64,000 bases of DNA from NCBI GenBank assembly GCA_000153385.1, contig CH672375.1, positions 628,185 through 692,184 of the forward strand. Direction: 5' to 3'. Positions 27,378 through 35,499 of this stretch are shown in pieces. The notes below the pieces were generated by a model that was not told the DNA's origin, made no database searches, and saw nothing but the letters and a program-made list of their open reading frames with translations. The position numbers and the translations under genes are program-made. Every line of letters begins with the position of its first letter. Position 1 is the stretch's first letter. This DNA is from Flavobacteria bacterium BBFL7. GTDB taxonomy: Bacteria > Bacteroidota > Bacteroidia > Flavobacteriales > Flavobacteriaceae.

Positions 27378-28487
27378 CTATTCAAGTATCAGTTCTTTAA
27401 CCTCTCCGCGAGAGGTGCTACTATCACTTCCTATGATCAAACTACGTTTAACGTTTAAGAAGCGATAAGTATAATGCGAGGATGTATTGCTCGCCATAAA
27501 ACCTATCATTTCGTCAAAGGAAAGTGTGGCCGTATCCCACAAAAATTGTGTTTGAGAATTCCACTTGCGCTCAAACAATTGCGTATAAGTAACTACAGTA
27601 TTACAAAGGTTTAATTGAAAGTTCTCATCATTGCTCACTAAAACTCTTTTTGAACCCTTTGTATTTGTGATGCTGCTATTTTCAACAGATTTAGTCGCAA
27701 TAATTCCTTTTAAAGCCAGATCTACTAGAGCTTTTTCAATTTTAGATCTTTTAAAATGTTTATTGTAAAATAATCCCATAGCACCATAAAAGCGTTCTAA
27801 ATATTTCCTGTCCTTTATAGTGCTTTCTCCTTTAAAATGGATGACTTTAATATTGCCTAAATAATAATTTTGATAGCCATGTTGTAATGCGGTATAACTA
27901 AGGTCGATATCCTCGCCATACATAAAATACATTGGATCAAAACCGCCTAATTCTTCATAAACCGACTTTTTACAAACCATCATTGCTCCTACCAGCACTT
28001 CTATCTCGCCGTTATCGTCCTTTTTCAATTGGCTTGAATAATATTTAGAATCATTACCTAAAATCTTCTGCCTAGCAATTTGTGGAGTTGGAACATTGCG
28101 TTTACTTTCTGGCAGAAAAGATCCTGTGCCGTCTATAAGTTGTGTGGTCGTGAATGCTATTTGTGAATTCGCTTTCGCGAAAGCGAGAACCTCATCAAAA
28201 ACTGATTCTCCAACAATCGTATCAGGATTAAGAATACACAGGTAATCACCTAGCGCATGCTGCACTCCTATATTGTTCCCTTTTGAAAACCCTAAATTTT
28301 CATGATTTGCAACCAACTTAACTTGCGGAAAATTGTGTTGCAACATTTCAACACTATGATCTGTAGAATCGTTATCAACCACAATCACCTCTGCATCAAT
28401 ATTGTTGACTGCTTTAAGAACACTATTTAAACACAACTCTAGAAAAGCTGCAGCATTATAATTAAGTATGACAATGGATAAATCCAA
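27378..28487 (-). CDS. Glycosyltransferase family 2 (WcaA/rhamnosyltransferase-like)
   Basis: A 369-residue GT2 enzyme. DLSIVILNYNAAAFLELCLNS, VVDNDSTDHSVEML and GFSKGNNIGVQHALG are followed by the metal motif CILNPDTIVG. GGFDPMYFMYGEDIDLSYTA is the characteristic acceptor-side motif of rhamnosyl-type transferases (in parts: GGFDPMYFMYGEDIDLS). The C-terminal 100 residues differ from the usual family. The palindrome at 28170-28185 encodes AFAKA in EVLAFAKANSQ. The gene starts 2 bp after recR and is probably co-transcribed with it, an unusual pairing. Confidence 0.88.
   Translation of the reverse strand: MDLSIVILNYNAAAFLELCLNSVLKAVNNIDAEVIVVDNDSTDHSVEMLQHNFPQVKLVANHENLGFSKGNNIGVQHALGDYLCILNPDTIVGESVFDEVLAFAKANSQIAFTTTQLIDGTGSFLPESKRNVPTPQIARQKILGNDSKYYSSQLKKDDNGEIEVLVGAMMVCKKSVYEELGGFDPMYFMYGEDIDLSYTALQHGYQNYYLGNIKVIHFKGESTIKDRKYLERFYGAMGLFYNKHFKRSKIEKALVDLALKGIIATKSVENSSITNTKGSKRVLVSNDENFQLNLCNTVVTYTQLFERKWNSQTQFLWDTATLSFDEMIGFMASNTSSHYTYRFLNVKRSLIIGSDSSTSRGEVKELILE
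28170..28185. repeat. Iterated palindrome CGCTTTCGCGAAAGCG (inside GT2 gene)
   Basis: Perfect copy; read as AFAKA. Confidence 0.9.
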
Positions 28488-28489
28488 AT

Positions 28490-29107
28490 TTAGTTTTTTA
28501 GTGAGTTTTCATAAGGAACACGATGTAAAATACTACGTCCTAGAGTAACCTCATCTGCAAACTCAAGTTCATCTCCTACAGCGATTCCTCTGGCTATGGT
28601 AGATGTGTTCACCTCAAGACCATTGAGCTGTTTAAATATATAAAAATTAGTCGTGTCACCTTCTATAGTTGGACTGAGCGCAAAAATGAGTTCTTGAACT
28701 CCATCATTTTGAATGCGCTCTATCAAAGATTTGATATTTAAATCTTGTGGACCTATTCCATCCATCGGGCTTATTTTACCACCAAGAACATGATATAAAC
28801 CTCTATACTGGCTGGTATTCTCTATCGCCATAACATCGCGTATATCTTCAACCACACAAACGATGGTTTTATCTCTATTATGACTAGAGCATATCTCACA
28901 AATATCGACATCGCTCACATTATGACAGTTTTTACAAAACTTTAAATCATGACGCAAATTAGTAAGTGCTTGTGACAAGGCATCTGTCTGACTTGCCGGT
29001 TGTCTCATTAAGTGCAATACTAATCGTAGCGCCGTGCGCTTACCTATACCTGGTAATTGCGAAACTTGATTAACGGCTTCTTCTAATATTTTTGAGGAAA
29101 AATTCAT
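28490..29107 (-). CDS. recR: Recombination protein RecR
   Basis: A 205-residue RecR with all family parts: helix-hairpin-helix [13 protein letters not shown] (about 17-29), zinc site Cys58, Cys61, Cys70, Cys73 (CKNC...CEIC), and a TOPRIM domain from [14 protein letters not shown] to [12 protein letters not shown]. The C-terminus has [20 protein letters not shown]. With RecO and RecF it loads RecA on gapped DNA coated by SSB. A TATATTTG element ends 6 nt before the ATG, so the transcript is nearly leaderless. The GT2 gene follows after 2 bp. Confidence 0.96.
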   Translation of the reverse strand: MNFSSKILEEAVNQVSQLPGIGKRTALRLVLHLMRQPASQTDALSQALTNLRHDLKFCKNCHNVSDVDICEICSSHNRDKTIVCVVEDIRDVMAIENTSQYRGLYHVLGGKISPMDGIGPQDLNIKSLIERIQNDGVQELIFALSPTIEGDTTNFYIFKQLNGLEVNTSTIARGIAVGDELEFADEVTLGRSILHRVPYENSLKN

Positions 29108-29113
29108 GGATTA

Positions 29114-29121
29114 CAAATATA
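29114..29121 (-). promoter_or_regulatory. -7 promoter element (TATATTTG) for recR
   Basis: Exact TAnnTTTG on the minus strand, 6 nt before the recR ATG. Confidence 0.5.
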
Positions 29122-29286
29122 ATGGTTGTAAGATTAGGTAAGCGACAAGTGCAAAAAGGTTTTACGAAAATAACTTTGGGCTGACAGGTTGTAGTTATGA
29201 ATTCCCAATAAACAATTGAATACTGCACTCAAACTAGCGTTTGTGATATCAGTTTGTATGCCTACATTAGCATTAAAATTCAATCT

Positions 29287-30738
29287 GTGACTTCTACTCA
29301 AATACTCATAACCATTGCGGTCTATTTTGCCGTGCTTGTTCTAATATCTTTTATTGTAGGTCGTAAAGGCGATAGCGCGACATTTTTTAGAGGTAATCGC
29401 AGCTCGCCATGGTATGTAGTCGCTTTTGGGATGATAGGTGCATCTTTAAGTGGTGTAACCTTTATATCTGTTCCTGGTGCAGTTGAACTGGGCGCAATGA
29501 ATTATTTTCAAGTGGTACTGGGCTATATACTAGGTTATGTAGTGATAGGATTAGTACTACTACCGCTATATTATAGAATGAATCTTACTTCTATTTATAG
29601 TTATTTACACGATCGCTATGGTAGCGCGGCACAATATACAGGTTCTAGTTTCTTTTTATTATCTAGAGTTGTAGGTGCGAGTTTCCGTCTTTACTTAATT
29701 GCTGGAGTGTTACAGGATTTTGTTTTTGACAGTATGGGAATCCAGTTCTGGCAAACGGTAACTTTAACGGTTATACTTATATGGCTTTACACGTTTAAAT
29801 CTGGAATCAAAACAATAGTATGGACTGACACGTTGCAGACTCTATTTATGCTTATTGCAGTAGGTGTGGCCATTTACTTTGTGTCAGATGGATTGGGCTT
29901 AAATGGAATAGGAGAAATCACTTCGTTTATAAGTGATAGTGAGATGTCACAAATATTCTTTTTGGATGACTGGAAAAGTGGTCAACACTTTGTCAAACAA
30001 TTTATGGCCGGAGCTTTCATTGCTATAGTCATGACTGGACTAGATCAAGATATGATGCAAAAAAACTTAACCTGCCGCAGTTTGAAAGATGCTCAAAAGA
30101 ACATGTTCTGGTTTACTATAGTATTAACGTTTGTAAATTTATTATTTCTAGGATTAGGAGTTCTATTAACAGAGTATGCTATATCTACCGGTCTAGATGC
30201 TCATAAAGACACCTTATTCCCTACGATTGCATTACAGACTAAAATGGGTATAGGTCTAGGTCTTGTATTTATACTAGGTTTAATTGCTGCAGCTTACTCT
30301 AGTGCAGATAGTGCTCTTACATCTCTAACAACTTCATTTTCTATAGATATATTGAAAATCGAAGAACGATATGATGTAAAACAGCAAAACCTACTGCGCA
30401 AATTGATACATGTAGGATTCTCAATTGTACTTATACTAGTAATTGTGAGTTTTGAGTATTTGATAAAAGACGCCAGTGTTATCAATAAGCTATTTACATT
30501 TGCTGGATACACCTATGGACCACTATTGGGATTATTCTCTTTCGGAATATTAACAAGACTCAAAGTGCATCATATCGCAACACCATTTATCGCGGTTGCG
30601 TCACCTTTTATAGCCTATACATTAAGTTGGCTAGCTCTTGAAATGTTCGGGTTTGAATTTGGCTTTTTTATATTACTACTTAATGGAGCAGTAACATTTA
30701 TAGGATTGCTGATTGTATCTTTATTTACAAAAAACTAG
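29287..30738 (+). CDS. Sodium:solute symporter family protein
   Basis: Integral membrane protein of about 483 residues with roughly 13 hydrophobic helices, of the sodium:solute symporter family. Recognisable text: GRKGDSATFFRGNRSSPWYV, SLSGVTFISVPGAV (Na+ binding helix), YSYLHDRYG, and GLIAAAYSSADSALTSL with the Ser cluster of the second Na+ site (in parts). Substrate unknown; sugar, proline or acetate-type substrates are all possible. The frame is open back to a TTG at 29254. I prefer the GTG at 29287 because the TTG adds a leader not typical of the family, but the start is uncertain. The stop overlaps the CoA-binding gene on the other strand (CTAG). Confidence 0.85.
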   Translation: MTSTQILITIAVYFAVLVLISFIVGRKGDSATFFRGNRSSPWYVVAFGMIGASLSGVTFISVPGAVELGAMNYFQVVLGYILGYVVIGLVLLPLYYRMNLTSIYSYLHDRYGSAAQYTGSSFFLLSRVVGASFRLYLIAGVLQDFVFDSMGIQFWQTVTLTVILIWLYTFKSGIKTIVWTDTLQTLFMLIAVGVAIYFVSDGLGLNGIGEITSFISDSEMSQIFFLDDWKSGQHFVKQFMAGAFIAIVMTGLDQDMMQKNLTCRSLKDAQKNMFWFTIVLTFVNLLFLGLGVLLTEYAISTGLDAHKDTLFPTIALQTKMGIGLGLVFILGLIAAAYSSADSALTSLTTSFSIDILKIEERYDVKQQNLLRKLIHVGFSIVLILVIVSFEYLIKDASVINKLFTFAGYTYGPLLGLFSFGILTRLKVHHIATPFIAVASPFIAYTLSWLALEMFGFEFGFFILLLNGAVTFIGLLIVSLFTKN

Positions 30739-31097
30739 TATTGTCCTGTCCCTAATAGTACTAATGTACAAGCAACCTCAGACTTAATACCTGCTTGATT
30801 TAATTTCTCATAGAACTCTGGATTCTCAGTTCCAGGATTAAAAATCACACGTTGAGGTTTTAAGCTAATAATATAATCATAGTACTGCGGTTGACGTTGT
30901 GCGTTAAGATATAGTGTAACTGTATCGATACCTTTAAAAGGTAATAATTCTTTATGAATCTTAACATCGTCCACCATACCTGTGCGCATACCTATAGCAA
31001 CAGTTTCCATATTGTATTTACGTAATCGATAGATTGCAATATTAGAATAACGTTCTTCTTTAAGTGATGCTCCTAGTACTAATGTTTTTTTAGACAT
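30735..31097 (-). CDS. CoA-binding domain protein (YccU-like)
   Basis: A 120-residue Rossmann-fold protein of the CoA_binding_2 type. It starts KKTLVLGASLKEERYSNIAI, the typical phosphate-binding turn, and later carries PQRVIFNPGTENPEF and ACTLVLLGTGQY. Homologues bind CoA or NAD(P); the physiological role is not established. The ATG has a TACTTTTG element 29 nt upstream. Its end shares the bases CTAG with the symporter stop, tail to tail. Confidence 0.85.
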   Translation of the reverse strand: MSKKTLVLGASLKEERYSNIAIYRLRKYNMETVAIGMRTGMVDDVKIHKELLPFKGIDTVTLYLNAQRQPQYYDYIISLKPQRVIFNPGTENPEFYEKLNQAGIKSEVACTLVLLGTGQY

Positions 31098-31126
31098 ATT
31101 TTAAGATAATTGCTGTAACAATAATA

Positions 31127-31134
31127 CAAAAGTA
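31127..31134 (-). promoter_or_regulatory. -7 promoter element (TACTTTTG) for the CoA-binding gene
   Basis: Exact TAnnTTTG match on the minus strand, 29 nt before the ATG at 31097. Confidence 0.5.
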
Positions 31135-31264
31135 TCGTCTTTTAGATGAAGAGGCTGATTACCTTTTGATTTATTTGATTAAGATTGAATTTTATGAAAA
31201 AGAAAAGTTCAAGATAACAATCGTATAGTTCATAATTAATGGTTAGTGTTATTATACGATTTAG

Positions 31265-31292
31265 AAAACCCGAGCTTGCAGGCTCGGGTTTT
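31265..31292 (-). terminator. Intrinsic terminator after fabH
   Basis: AAAACCCGAGC/GCTCGGGTTTT with a 6-nt loop, 31 bp downstream of the fabH stop. The rest of the 31098-31323 gap holds only a 9-bp inverted repeat (AATCGTATA at 31219-31227 with TATACGATT at 31253-31261) and a -7 element. Confidence 0.92.
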
Positions 31293-31323
31293 TGATTTTA
31301 AATGATTAAAAAAAGCATCTTTC

Positions 31324-32331
31324 TTACCACTTCATTACAGCACTAGCCCATGTAAATCCACTACCAAAGGCTGCTAAAACAACCGTATCACCTTCTTTAA
31401 TTTTACCTTCTTCCCATGCCTCACATAATGCAATCGGAATTGACGCTGCAGTAGTGTTACCATATCTCTGGATATTATTGTACACCTGATCGTCTGATAA
31501 CTGAAATTTCTTTTGAATAAATTGAGAAATACGCAAGTTTGCCTGGTGTGGTACGAGCATATCGATATCACTTACCTCAAGATTGTTTGCCTTTAAACCT
31601 TCCATAATCACCTCGCTAAAACGCACTACTGCATTTTTAAATACAAACTGACCATTCATATAAGGATAATAAGGAATGTCCTCTTGTGGGTTTTCTTCAA
31701 TTAATTGAGGTACCCAATGGTTAGTAGATGGACCTTTAAGCGATAACTCAAGTGCATGCTTTCCTTCACTATGTAAGTGAGTAGAAAGAACTCCATGACC
31801 ATCCACTTCACTTCTTGAAAGCACTGCAGCTCCTGCACCATCACCAAAAATCACTGAAACCGATCTACCACGAGTCGTAAAATCTAGTCCACCGCTATGA
31901 TTCTCTGATCCTATCACGAGCACATTTTTATACATACCGGTTTTAATAAATTGATCTGCAACAGACAGAGCATATACAAAACCACTACACTGGTTACGCA
32001 CATCTATCGCCGGACAGGTGTGTATATTCATCATTTCCTGTACTTGCACACCACAACCAGGAAAATAATAATCTGGTGATAAGGTCGCAAACACAATCAT
32101 ATCGATGTCATCTTTAGAAACCTTAGCACGTTCTAGCGCCATTTCTGCAGCTTTTACACCCATGACAGCAGTAGAGTTTCCGTCACCTTTTTTAATATGA
32201 CGTCTTTCCTTGATACCAGTACGTTCCTGTATCCAGGCGTCATTAGTATCCATTAATTTGGAGAGGTCATCGTTAGTAACTATATTTTCTGGGACATATT
32301 TTCCCATTCCGGTAATGCGAGAAGTATACAT
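31324..32331 (-). CDS. fabH: 3-oxoacyl-ACP synthase III (KAS III)
   Basis: A 335-residue thiolase-fold enzyme. It condenses an acyl-CoA starter with malonyl-ACP to begin fatty-acid synthesis. The catalytic Cys115 is in DVRNQCSGFVYAL, and the His and Asn partners are in LVPHQANLRI and YGNTTAASIPIAL. The N-terminus YTSRITGMGKYVPENIVTND and WIQERTGIKERRH are typical of FabH. In flavobacteria it would preferably use branched-chain starters, which is known of the group and not shown here. It is not in a plsX-rpmF cluster, as often seen, and may be one of several paralogues. Confidence 0.93.
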   Translation of the reverse strand: MYTSRITGMGKYVPENIVTNDDLSKLMDTNDAWIQERTGIKERRHIKKGDGNSTAVMGVKAAEMALERAKVSKDDIDMIVFATLSPDYYFPGCGVQVQEMMNIHTCPAIDVRNQCSGFVYALSVADQFIKTGMYKNVLVIGSENHSGGLDFTTRGRSVSVIFGDGAGAAVLSRSEVDGHGVLSTHLHSEGKHALELSLKGPSTNHWVPQLIEENPQEDIPYYPYMNGQFVFKNAVVRFSEVIMEGLKANNLEVSDIDMLVPHQANLRISQFIQKKFQLSDDQVYNNIQRYGNTTAASIPIALCEAWEEGKIKEGDTVVLAAFGSGFTWASAVMKW

Positions 32332-32334
32332 ATT

Positions 32335-32342
32335 TATCTTTG
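32335..32342 (+). promoter_or_regulatory. -7 promoter element (TATCTTTG) for the AlkB-like gene
   Basis: Exact TAnnTTTG on the plus strand, directly after the fabH start on the other strand, 64 nt before the preferred ATG. Confidence 0.4.
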
Positions 32343-32406
32343 TAAGAGTCGCAAGATAAGACCTAGCCTACATAACGTGCTAAAAGTTTTCCTTAAATTA
32401 ATATGC

Positions 32407-33012
32407 ATGCATAACAATTTGTTCCCATCAGATTTTCCAGATATACCAGATGCTCAAGTGCAATATGATGGTAATTTTTACGCTTTCGCGGAAGCGCAAC
32501 AACTACTATCTAAACTACTTAAAAAAACACCATGGAGACAAAATAAGATTACGGTTTATGGTAAAGAACACGACGAACCTAGACTAACCCAACTGTATGG
32601 CGATCCAGGAATAAAATATGGATATAGCAATATCTCTTATGATGCCTTGCCATGGACAGAAACATTGCAAAAAATCAAACAAGATGTTGAAAAAGCTACA
32701 GGCGCAACTTTTAACATATGCCTTATCAACCGATATAGAAATGGGCAAGACTCCAATGGCTGGCACGCAGATAATGAGAAAGAACTAGGCATTAATCCCA
32801 TAATTGCCTCTATAAGTCTAGGTCAAGAAAGGTTTTTTCATTTGAAACATCATCATAATAAAGACTGGAAATTTAAATTTCCACTACAACATGGTAGCTT
32901 ATTAGTTATGGCAGGTGAAACACAACATACCTATAAACATCAAATTGCCAAAACTAAAAGACTAATTGGTGAACGTATCAACCTTACTTTTAGGAAAATA
33001 GTTCAACCATAG
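32407..33012 (+). CDS. AlkB-like 2OG-Fe(II) dioxygenase
   Basis: A 201-residue dioxygenase of the AlkB group, probably repairing alkylated DNA or RNA bases by oxidative demethylation with 2-oxoglutarate and Fe(II). Seen: TVYGKEHDEPRLTQLYGDPG, NICLINRYRNGQDSNGWHADNE (in parts: NRYRNGQDSNG, WHADNE) with the HxD iron site, ISLGQERFFHLKHH, QHGSLLVMAGETQHTYKH for the second His, and the 2OG-binding RINLTFRK. I chose the ATG MHNNLFPSDFP; GTG at 32377 is possible. A one-mismatch palindrome at 32481-32496 codes for AFAEA. Confidence 0.9.
   Translation: MHNNLFPSDFPDIPDAQVQYDGNFYAFAEAQQLLSKLLKKTPWRQNKITVYGKEHDEPRLTQLYGDPGIKYGYSNISYDALPWTETLQKIKQDVEKATGATFNICLINRYRNGQDSNGWHADNEKELGINPIIASISLGQERFFHLKHHHNKDWKFKFPLQHGSLLVMAGETQHTYKHQIAKTKRLIGERINLTFRKIVQP
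32481..32496. repeat. Iterated palindrome, one mismatch (inside AlkB-like gene)
   Basis: CGCTTTCGCGGAAGCG; read as AFAEA. The A-to-G change turns the Lys codon into Glu. Confidence 0.8.
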
Positions 33013-33084
33013 TTTAGATTAGTGTTAACGTTAAGAAATATCTAGTGAATGTAAATTAGTAATCTAGTTTACGACTACTTATTT

Positions 33085-33381
33085 ATGGCAAGAGCAAAAG
33101 ATATTTTAAAAGACCTAGATGAACGAGCGATAGACCGTATTATAGAAATGGGCTGGGAAGATCGTACACCATTTGATGCTATCGAGGCACAGTTTGGCAT
33201 TACAGAAAGTCAAGTAATTAAAATCATGCGTAACCAGATGAAGGAAAGTAGTTTCCGTATGTGGCGAGCACGAGTTCAAGGTCGATCTACAAAACATGTC
33301 GCACAACGTGACCCAGAGATGGACCGTTTCCGCTGCTCTAGACAACGTCATATATCAAATAATAAAGTATCAAAACGATAA
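33085..33381 (+). CDS. DUF2805 / TIGR03643 protein
   Basis: A 98-residue basic protein of the DUF2805 family: DERAIDRIIEMGWEDRTPFD, GITESQVIKIMRNQMKESSF and RMWRARVQGRSTKH are its familiar segments. The N-terminal half predicts a helix-turn-helix, so nucleic-acid binding is likely, but the function is not known to me. It is followed by a strong terminator and is monocistronic. Confidence 0.88.
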   Translation: MARAKDILKDLDERAIDRIIEMGWEDRTPFDAIEAQFGITESQVIKIMRNQMKESSFRMWRARVQGRSTKHVAQRDPEMDRFRCSRQRHISNNKVSKR

Positions 33382-33403
33382 TCATAATTCTATTTTAAGA
33401 AGT

Positions 33404-33436
33404 AAAAGGAGCAAACTAAGATTGCTCCTTTTTTTT
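33404..33436 (+). terminator. Intrinsic terminator after the DUF2805 gene
   Basis: AAAAGGAGCAA/TTGCTCCTTTT with a 7-nt loop and a run of eight T. Confidence 0.92.
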
Positions 33437-33513
33437 ATGGCTATTATTTTCTATTAGGTTGTTTCAAAAAAATCATCAAATAAATTGTAACAAATTAGTT
33501 TTATTCTATACTT

Positions 33514-33533
33514 ATTTAGAAATTTGTCTAAAT
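33514..33533. promoter_or_regulatory. Putative SdpR operator: inverted repeat over the promoter
   Basis: ATTTAGA-AATTTG-TCTAAAT, 7-bp arms with a 6-nt spacer. It covers GAAATTTG (33519-33526), a one-base variant of the -7 element that ends 17 nt before the GTG at 33544. A dimeric ArsR-type protein bound here would block transcription of its own operon; that is inference. Confidence 0.5.
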
Positions 33534-33543
33534 ACCTAATTAA

Positions 33544-33798
33544 GTGAACAGCCTTTTTAAAGCTTTAAATGATAACACGCGACGAGAAATTCTTGAAATC
33601 CTTAAGGATGAAGACCTCAATGCTGGAGAAATAGCAAGTCATTTTGATATTTCTAAACCTAGTATATCGCACCATTTAGATTTATTAAAGCAAGCCGGAT
33701 TAGTAACGGGTATAAAAAAGGGACAGTTTGTTACCTATTCCATTAACACAACGGTCATGGATGATCTAGTTCAATGGATTATGAAATTAAAAGATTAA
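33544..33798 (+). CDS. sdpR: ArsR-family autorepressor, SdpR-like
   Basis: An 84-residue winged-helix repressor (GTG start). It has the ArsR pattern LFKALNDNTRREILEILKDED, then the recognition helix DISKPSISHHLDLLKQAGLV and the wing GQFVTYSINTTV. No ArsR metal site (ELCVCDL) is visible. It is close to the Bacillus SdpR autorepressor, which represses sdpRI until SdpI senses the toxin SdpC. It heads an operon with an SdpI-like gene 4 bp downstream and a hydrolase. The inverted repeat just before the start is the likely operator. Confidence 0.88.
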   Translation: MNSLFKALNDNTRREILEILKDEDLNAGEIASHFDISKPSISHHLDLLKQAGLVTGIKKGQFVTYSINTTVMDDLVQWIMKLKD

Positions 33799-33802
33799 AA
33801 TA

Positions 33803-34456
33803 ATGAAGAACTCATCTTTACAAGAAACTGTTATCATCATCCTTACACTGATTCCCTTTACCTACCTAGGAATGGTTTATAGTGATTTACCAGACACCTT
33901 ACCTATGCATTGGAATGCACAAGGTGAAGTGGACCGTATGGGTAACAAAAGAGAACTATGGTTAATTCCTATCTTACTTACTGGATTGATGTACGTTATA
34001 CTTAAATATGTACCTAAACTAGATCCAAAAGGTCAAATTAAAAAAATGGGTAATAAGTTTGCTCATTTACGAGTTGCCATCACATTATTTCAGACTGCAC
34101 TAGCGGTAGGTATTATTTATATGTCTACCACTTATAAGGATGGTGATACCAGTTCACCTACATGGATTTTTATGATTATAGGATTATTATTTGTTGTGCT
34201 AGGGAATTACATGCCAGCTATGAAACCTAACTATTTTGTAGGTATAAGAACACCATGGACACTTGAAAATGAGAATGTATGGCGCAAGACACATCGTGTA
34301 GGTGCAATTCTATTTATTACATCTGGTATTATAATACTGATCACATCATTGCTATTTGATATGCAAATCGCTTTCTATGCAACCATTGGCACAGCATTTG
34401 TCATAGTAGCATGGACCTTTATTTATAGTTACACACTTTATAAAAAACTACAGTAA
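33803..34456 (+). CDS. sdpI: SdpI/DUF1648 membrane protein
   Basis: A 217-residue membrane protein with about six hydrophobic segments. The N-terminal DUF1648 has YSDLPDTLPMHWNAQGEVDR; the C-terminal SdpI part has GNYMPAMKPNYFVGIRTPWT and the helix NENVWRKTHRVGA. In Bacillus, SdpI gives immunity to the SdpC toxin and captures SdpR at the membrane. No sdpC-like toxin gene is visible nearby. It is coupled to sdpR (4-bp gap) and followed after 2 bp by a hydrolase gene. Confidence 0.9.
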   Translation: MKNSSLQETVIIILTLIPFTYLGMVYSDLPDTLPMHWNAQGEVDRMGNKRELWLIPILLTGLMYVILKYVPKLDPKGQIKKMGNKFAHLRVAITLFQTALAVGIIYMSTTYKDGDTSSPTWIFMIIGLLFVVLGNYMPAMKPNYFVGIRTPWTLENENVWRKTHRVGAILFITSGIIILITSLLFDMQIAFYATIGTAFVIVAWTFIYSYTLYKKLQ

Positions 34457-34458
34457 TC

Positions 34459-35409
34459 ATGAAAAAAATAATCATTTTATTCGCACTACTTCCTCTACTA
34501 GGTTTTTCACAAAACCTATTTAATAAAGGCAATAAAGAGGCAGAAAAAGATCCTACAGAATTAAATATTACAGAAAATGTTCAAGGAACACTATGGTTAC
34601 CAGATATTGTTTCTAATCCACCATTAGTGATTATGCTAACTGGCAGTGGCCCTAATGATAGAGATGGTAATAGTGTGATGACTAAAAACGATAGTCACAA
34701 ACAACTCGCACTAGCCCTAAAAAAAGAAGGCATTGCTACCTATCGATATGACAAGCGTGTGGTAACACAGATGAAAAAGAAAAAAGTAGATCCTAATACT
34801 AGCTTTGACGATTTTATAACTGATGCACGTGATATCGTTGCATATTTTGAGAAAGACAAACGCTTTTCAAAAATTTACATCGCCGGACATAGTCAAGGTT
34901 CATTAGTAGGTATGCTAGCCGTTGATAAAAACATTGACGGATTCATATCACTAGCTGGTGCTGGAGAAGTTATTGATAACGTCATTGTATCTCAAATAGC
35001 GGCACAAAGTCCCGGATTGGACACCATCGCGAGAACCACTTTTGATAAAATGCGTGCTCAAGATGAAATTGTAGAAGATGTAAATCCTTATCTCATGCAA
35101 TTACAAGGTCCGCAAATGCAACCTTTTATGGAGTCCTGGATGGCTTATGATCCAGCAATAGAAATCGCAAAATTAAATACACCTATACTGATTATTAATG
35201 GAGATCGTGATTTCCAAGTATCTATAGAACAGGCAAAAATGCTTCACGCCGCAGCACCTTCTAGCCAATTAGAAATCATAGAAGGATTGAACCATGTACT
35301 TAAAAAAGTAGGTAGTGATGATATAGAAGCTGCCAAGAGTTACACTGATGTCAACTTTCCTATTCATCCTATTTTAATCGAGAAAATGGTTGCCTTTATA
35401 AAGGAATAA
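34459..35409 (+). CDS. Exported alpha/beta hydrolase
   Basis: A 316-residue hydrolase with a signal peptide (MKKIIILFALLPLLGFSQN). VIMLTGSGPNDRDGNS is the oxyanion region, IYIAGHSQGSLVGM holds the nucleophile Ser, the acid is in LIINGDRDFQVS, and GLNHVLKK holds the catalytic His. This text is typical of prokaryotic serine-aminopeptidase/esterase-like proteins. It starts 2 bp after sdpI, so sdpR, sdpI and the hydrolase form an operon. A role in an envelope-stress or surfactant response is inference. The palindrome at 35424 follows the stop codon. Confidence 0.88.
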   Translation: MKKIIILFALLPLLGFSQNLFNKGNKEAEKDPTELNITENVQGTLWLPDIVSNPPLVIMLTGSGPNDRDGNSVMTKNDSHKQLALALKKEGIATYRYDKRVVTQMKKKKVDPNTSFDDFITDARDIVAYFEKDKRFSKIYIAGHSQGSLVGMLAVDKNIDGFISLAGAGEVIDNVIVSQIAAQSPGLDTIARTTFDKMRAQDEIVEDVNPYLMQLQGPQMQPFMESWMAYDPAIEIAKLNTPILIINGDRDFQVSIEQAKMLHAAAPSSQLEIIEGLNHVLKKVGSDDIEAAKSYTDVNFPIHPILIEKMVAFIKE

Positions 35410-35423
35410 TTTCTTAATAATTA

Positions 35424-35439
35424 CGCTTTCGCGAAAGCG
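35424..35439. repeat. Iterated palindrome CGCTTTCGCGAAAGCG (intergenic copy)
   Basis: Perfect copy, extended to a 20-bp palindrome by flanking TA (35422-35441). It lies 14 bp after the hydrolase stop. Confidence 0.9.
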
Positions 35440-35499
35440 TATTTTACACCACACAATATATATAAAGTCGTATTTTGCAACTCTACAAAATATGACTTT

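Noticed and set aside
33544..35409. sdpR-sdpI as part of a complete toxin-immunity (cannibalism) locus
   Set aside because: No SdpC-like toxin or SdpA/SdpB maturation gene can be found within several kilobases on either side.
35424..35439. Intergenic palindrome copies as terminators
   Set aside because: The same element sits inside many genes and lacks a T-run, so termination cannot be its general function, although the hairpin may form.
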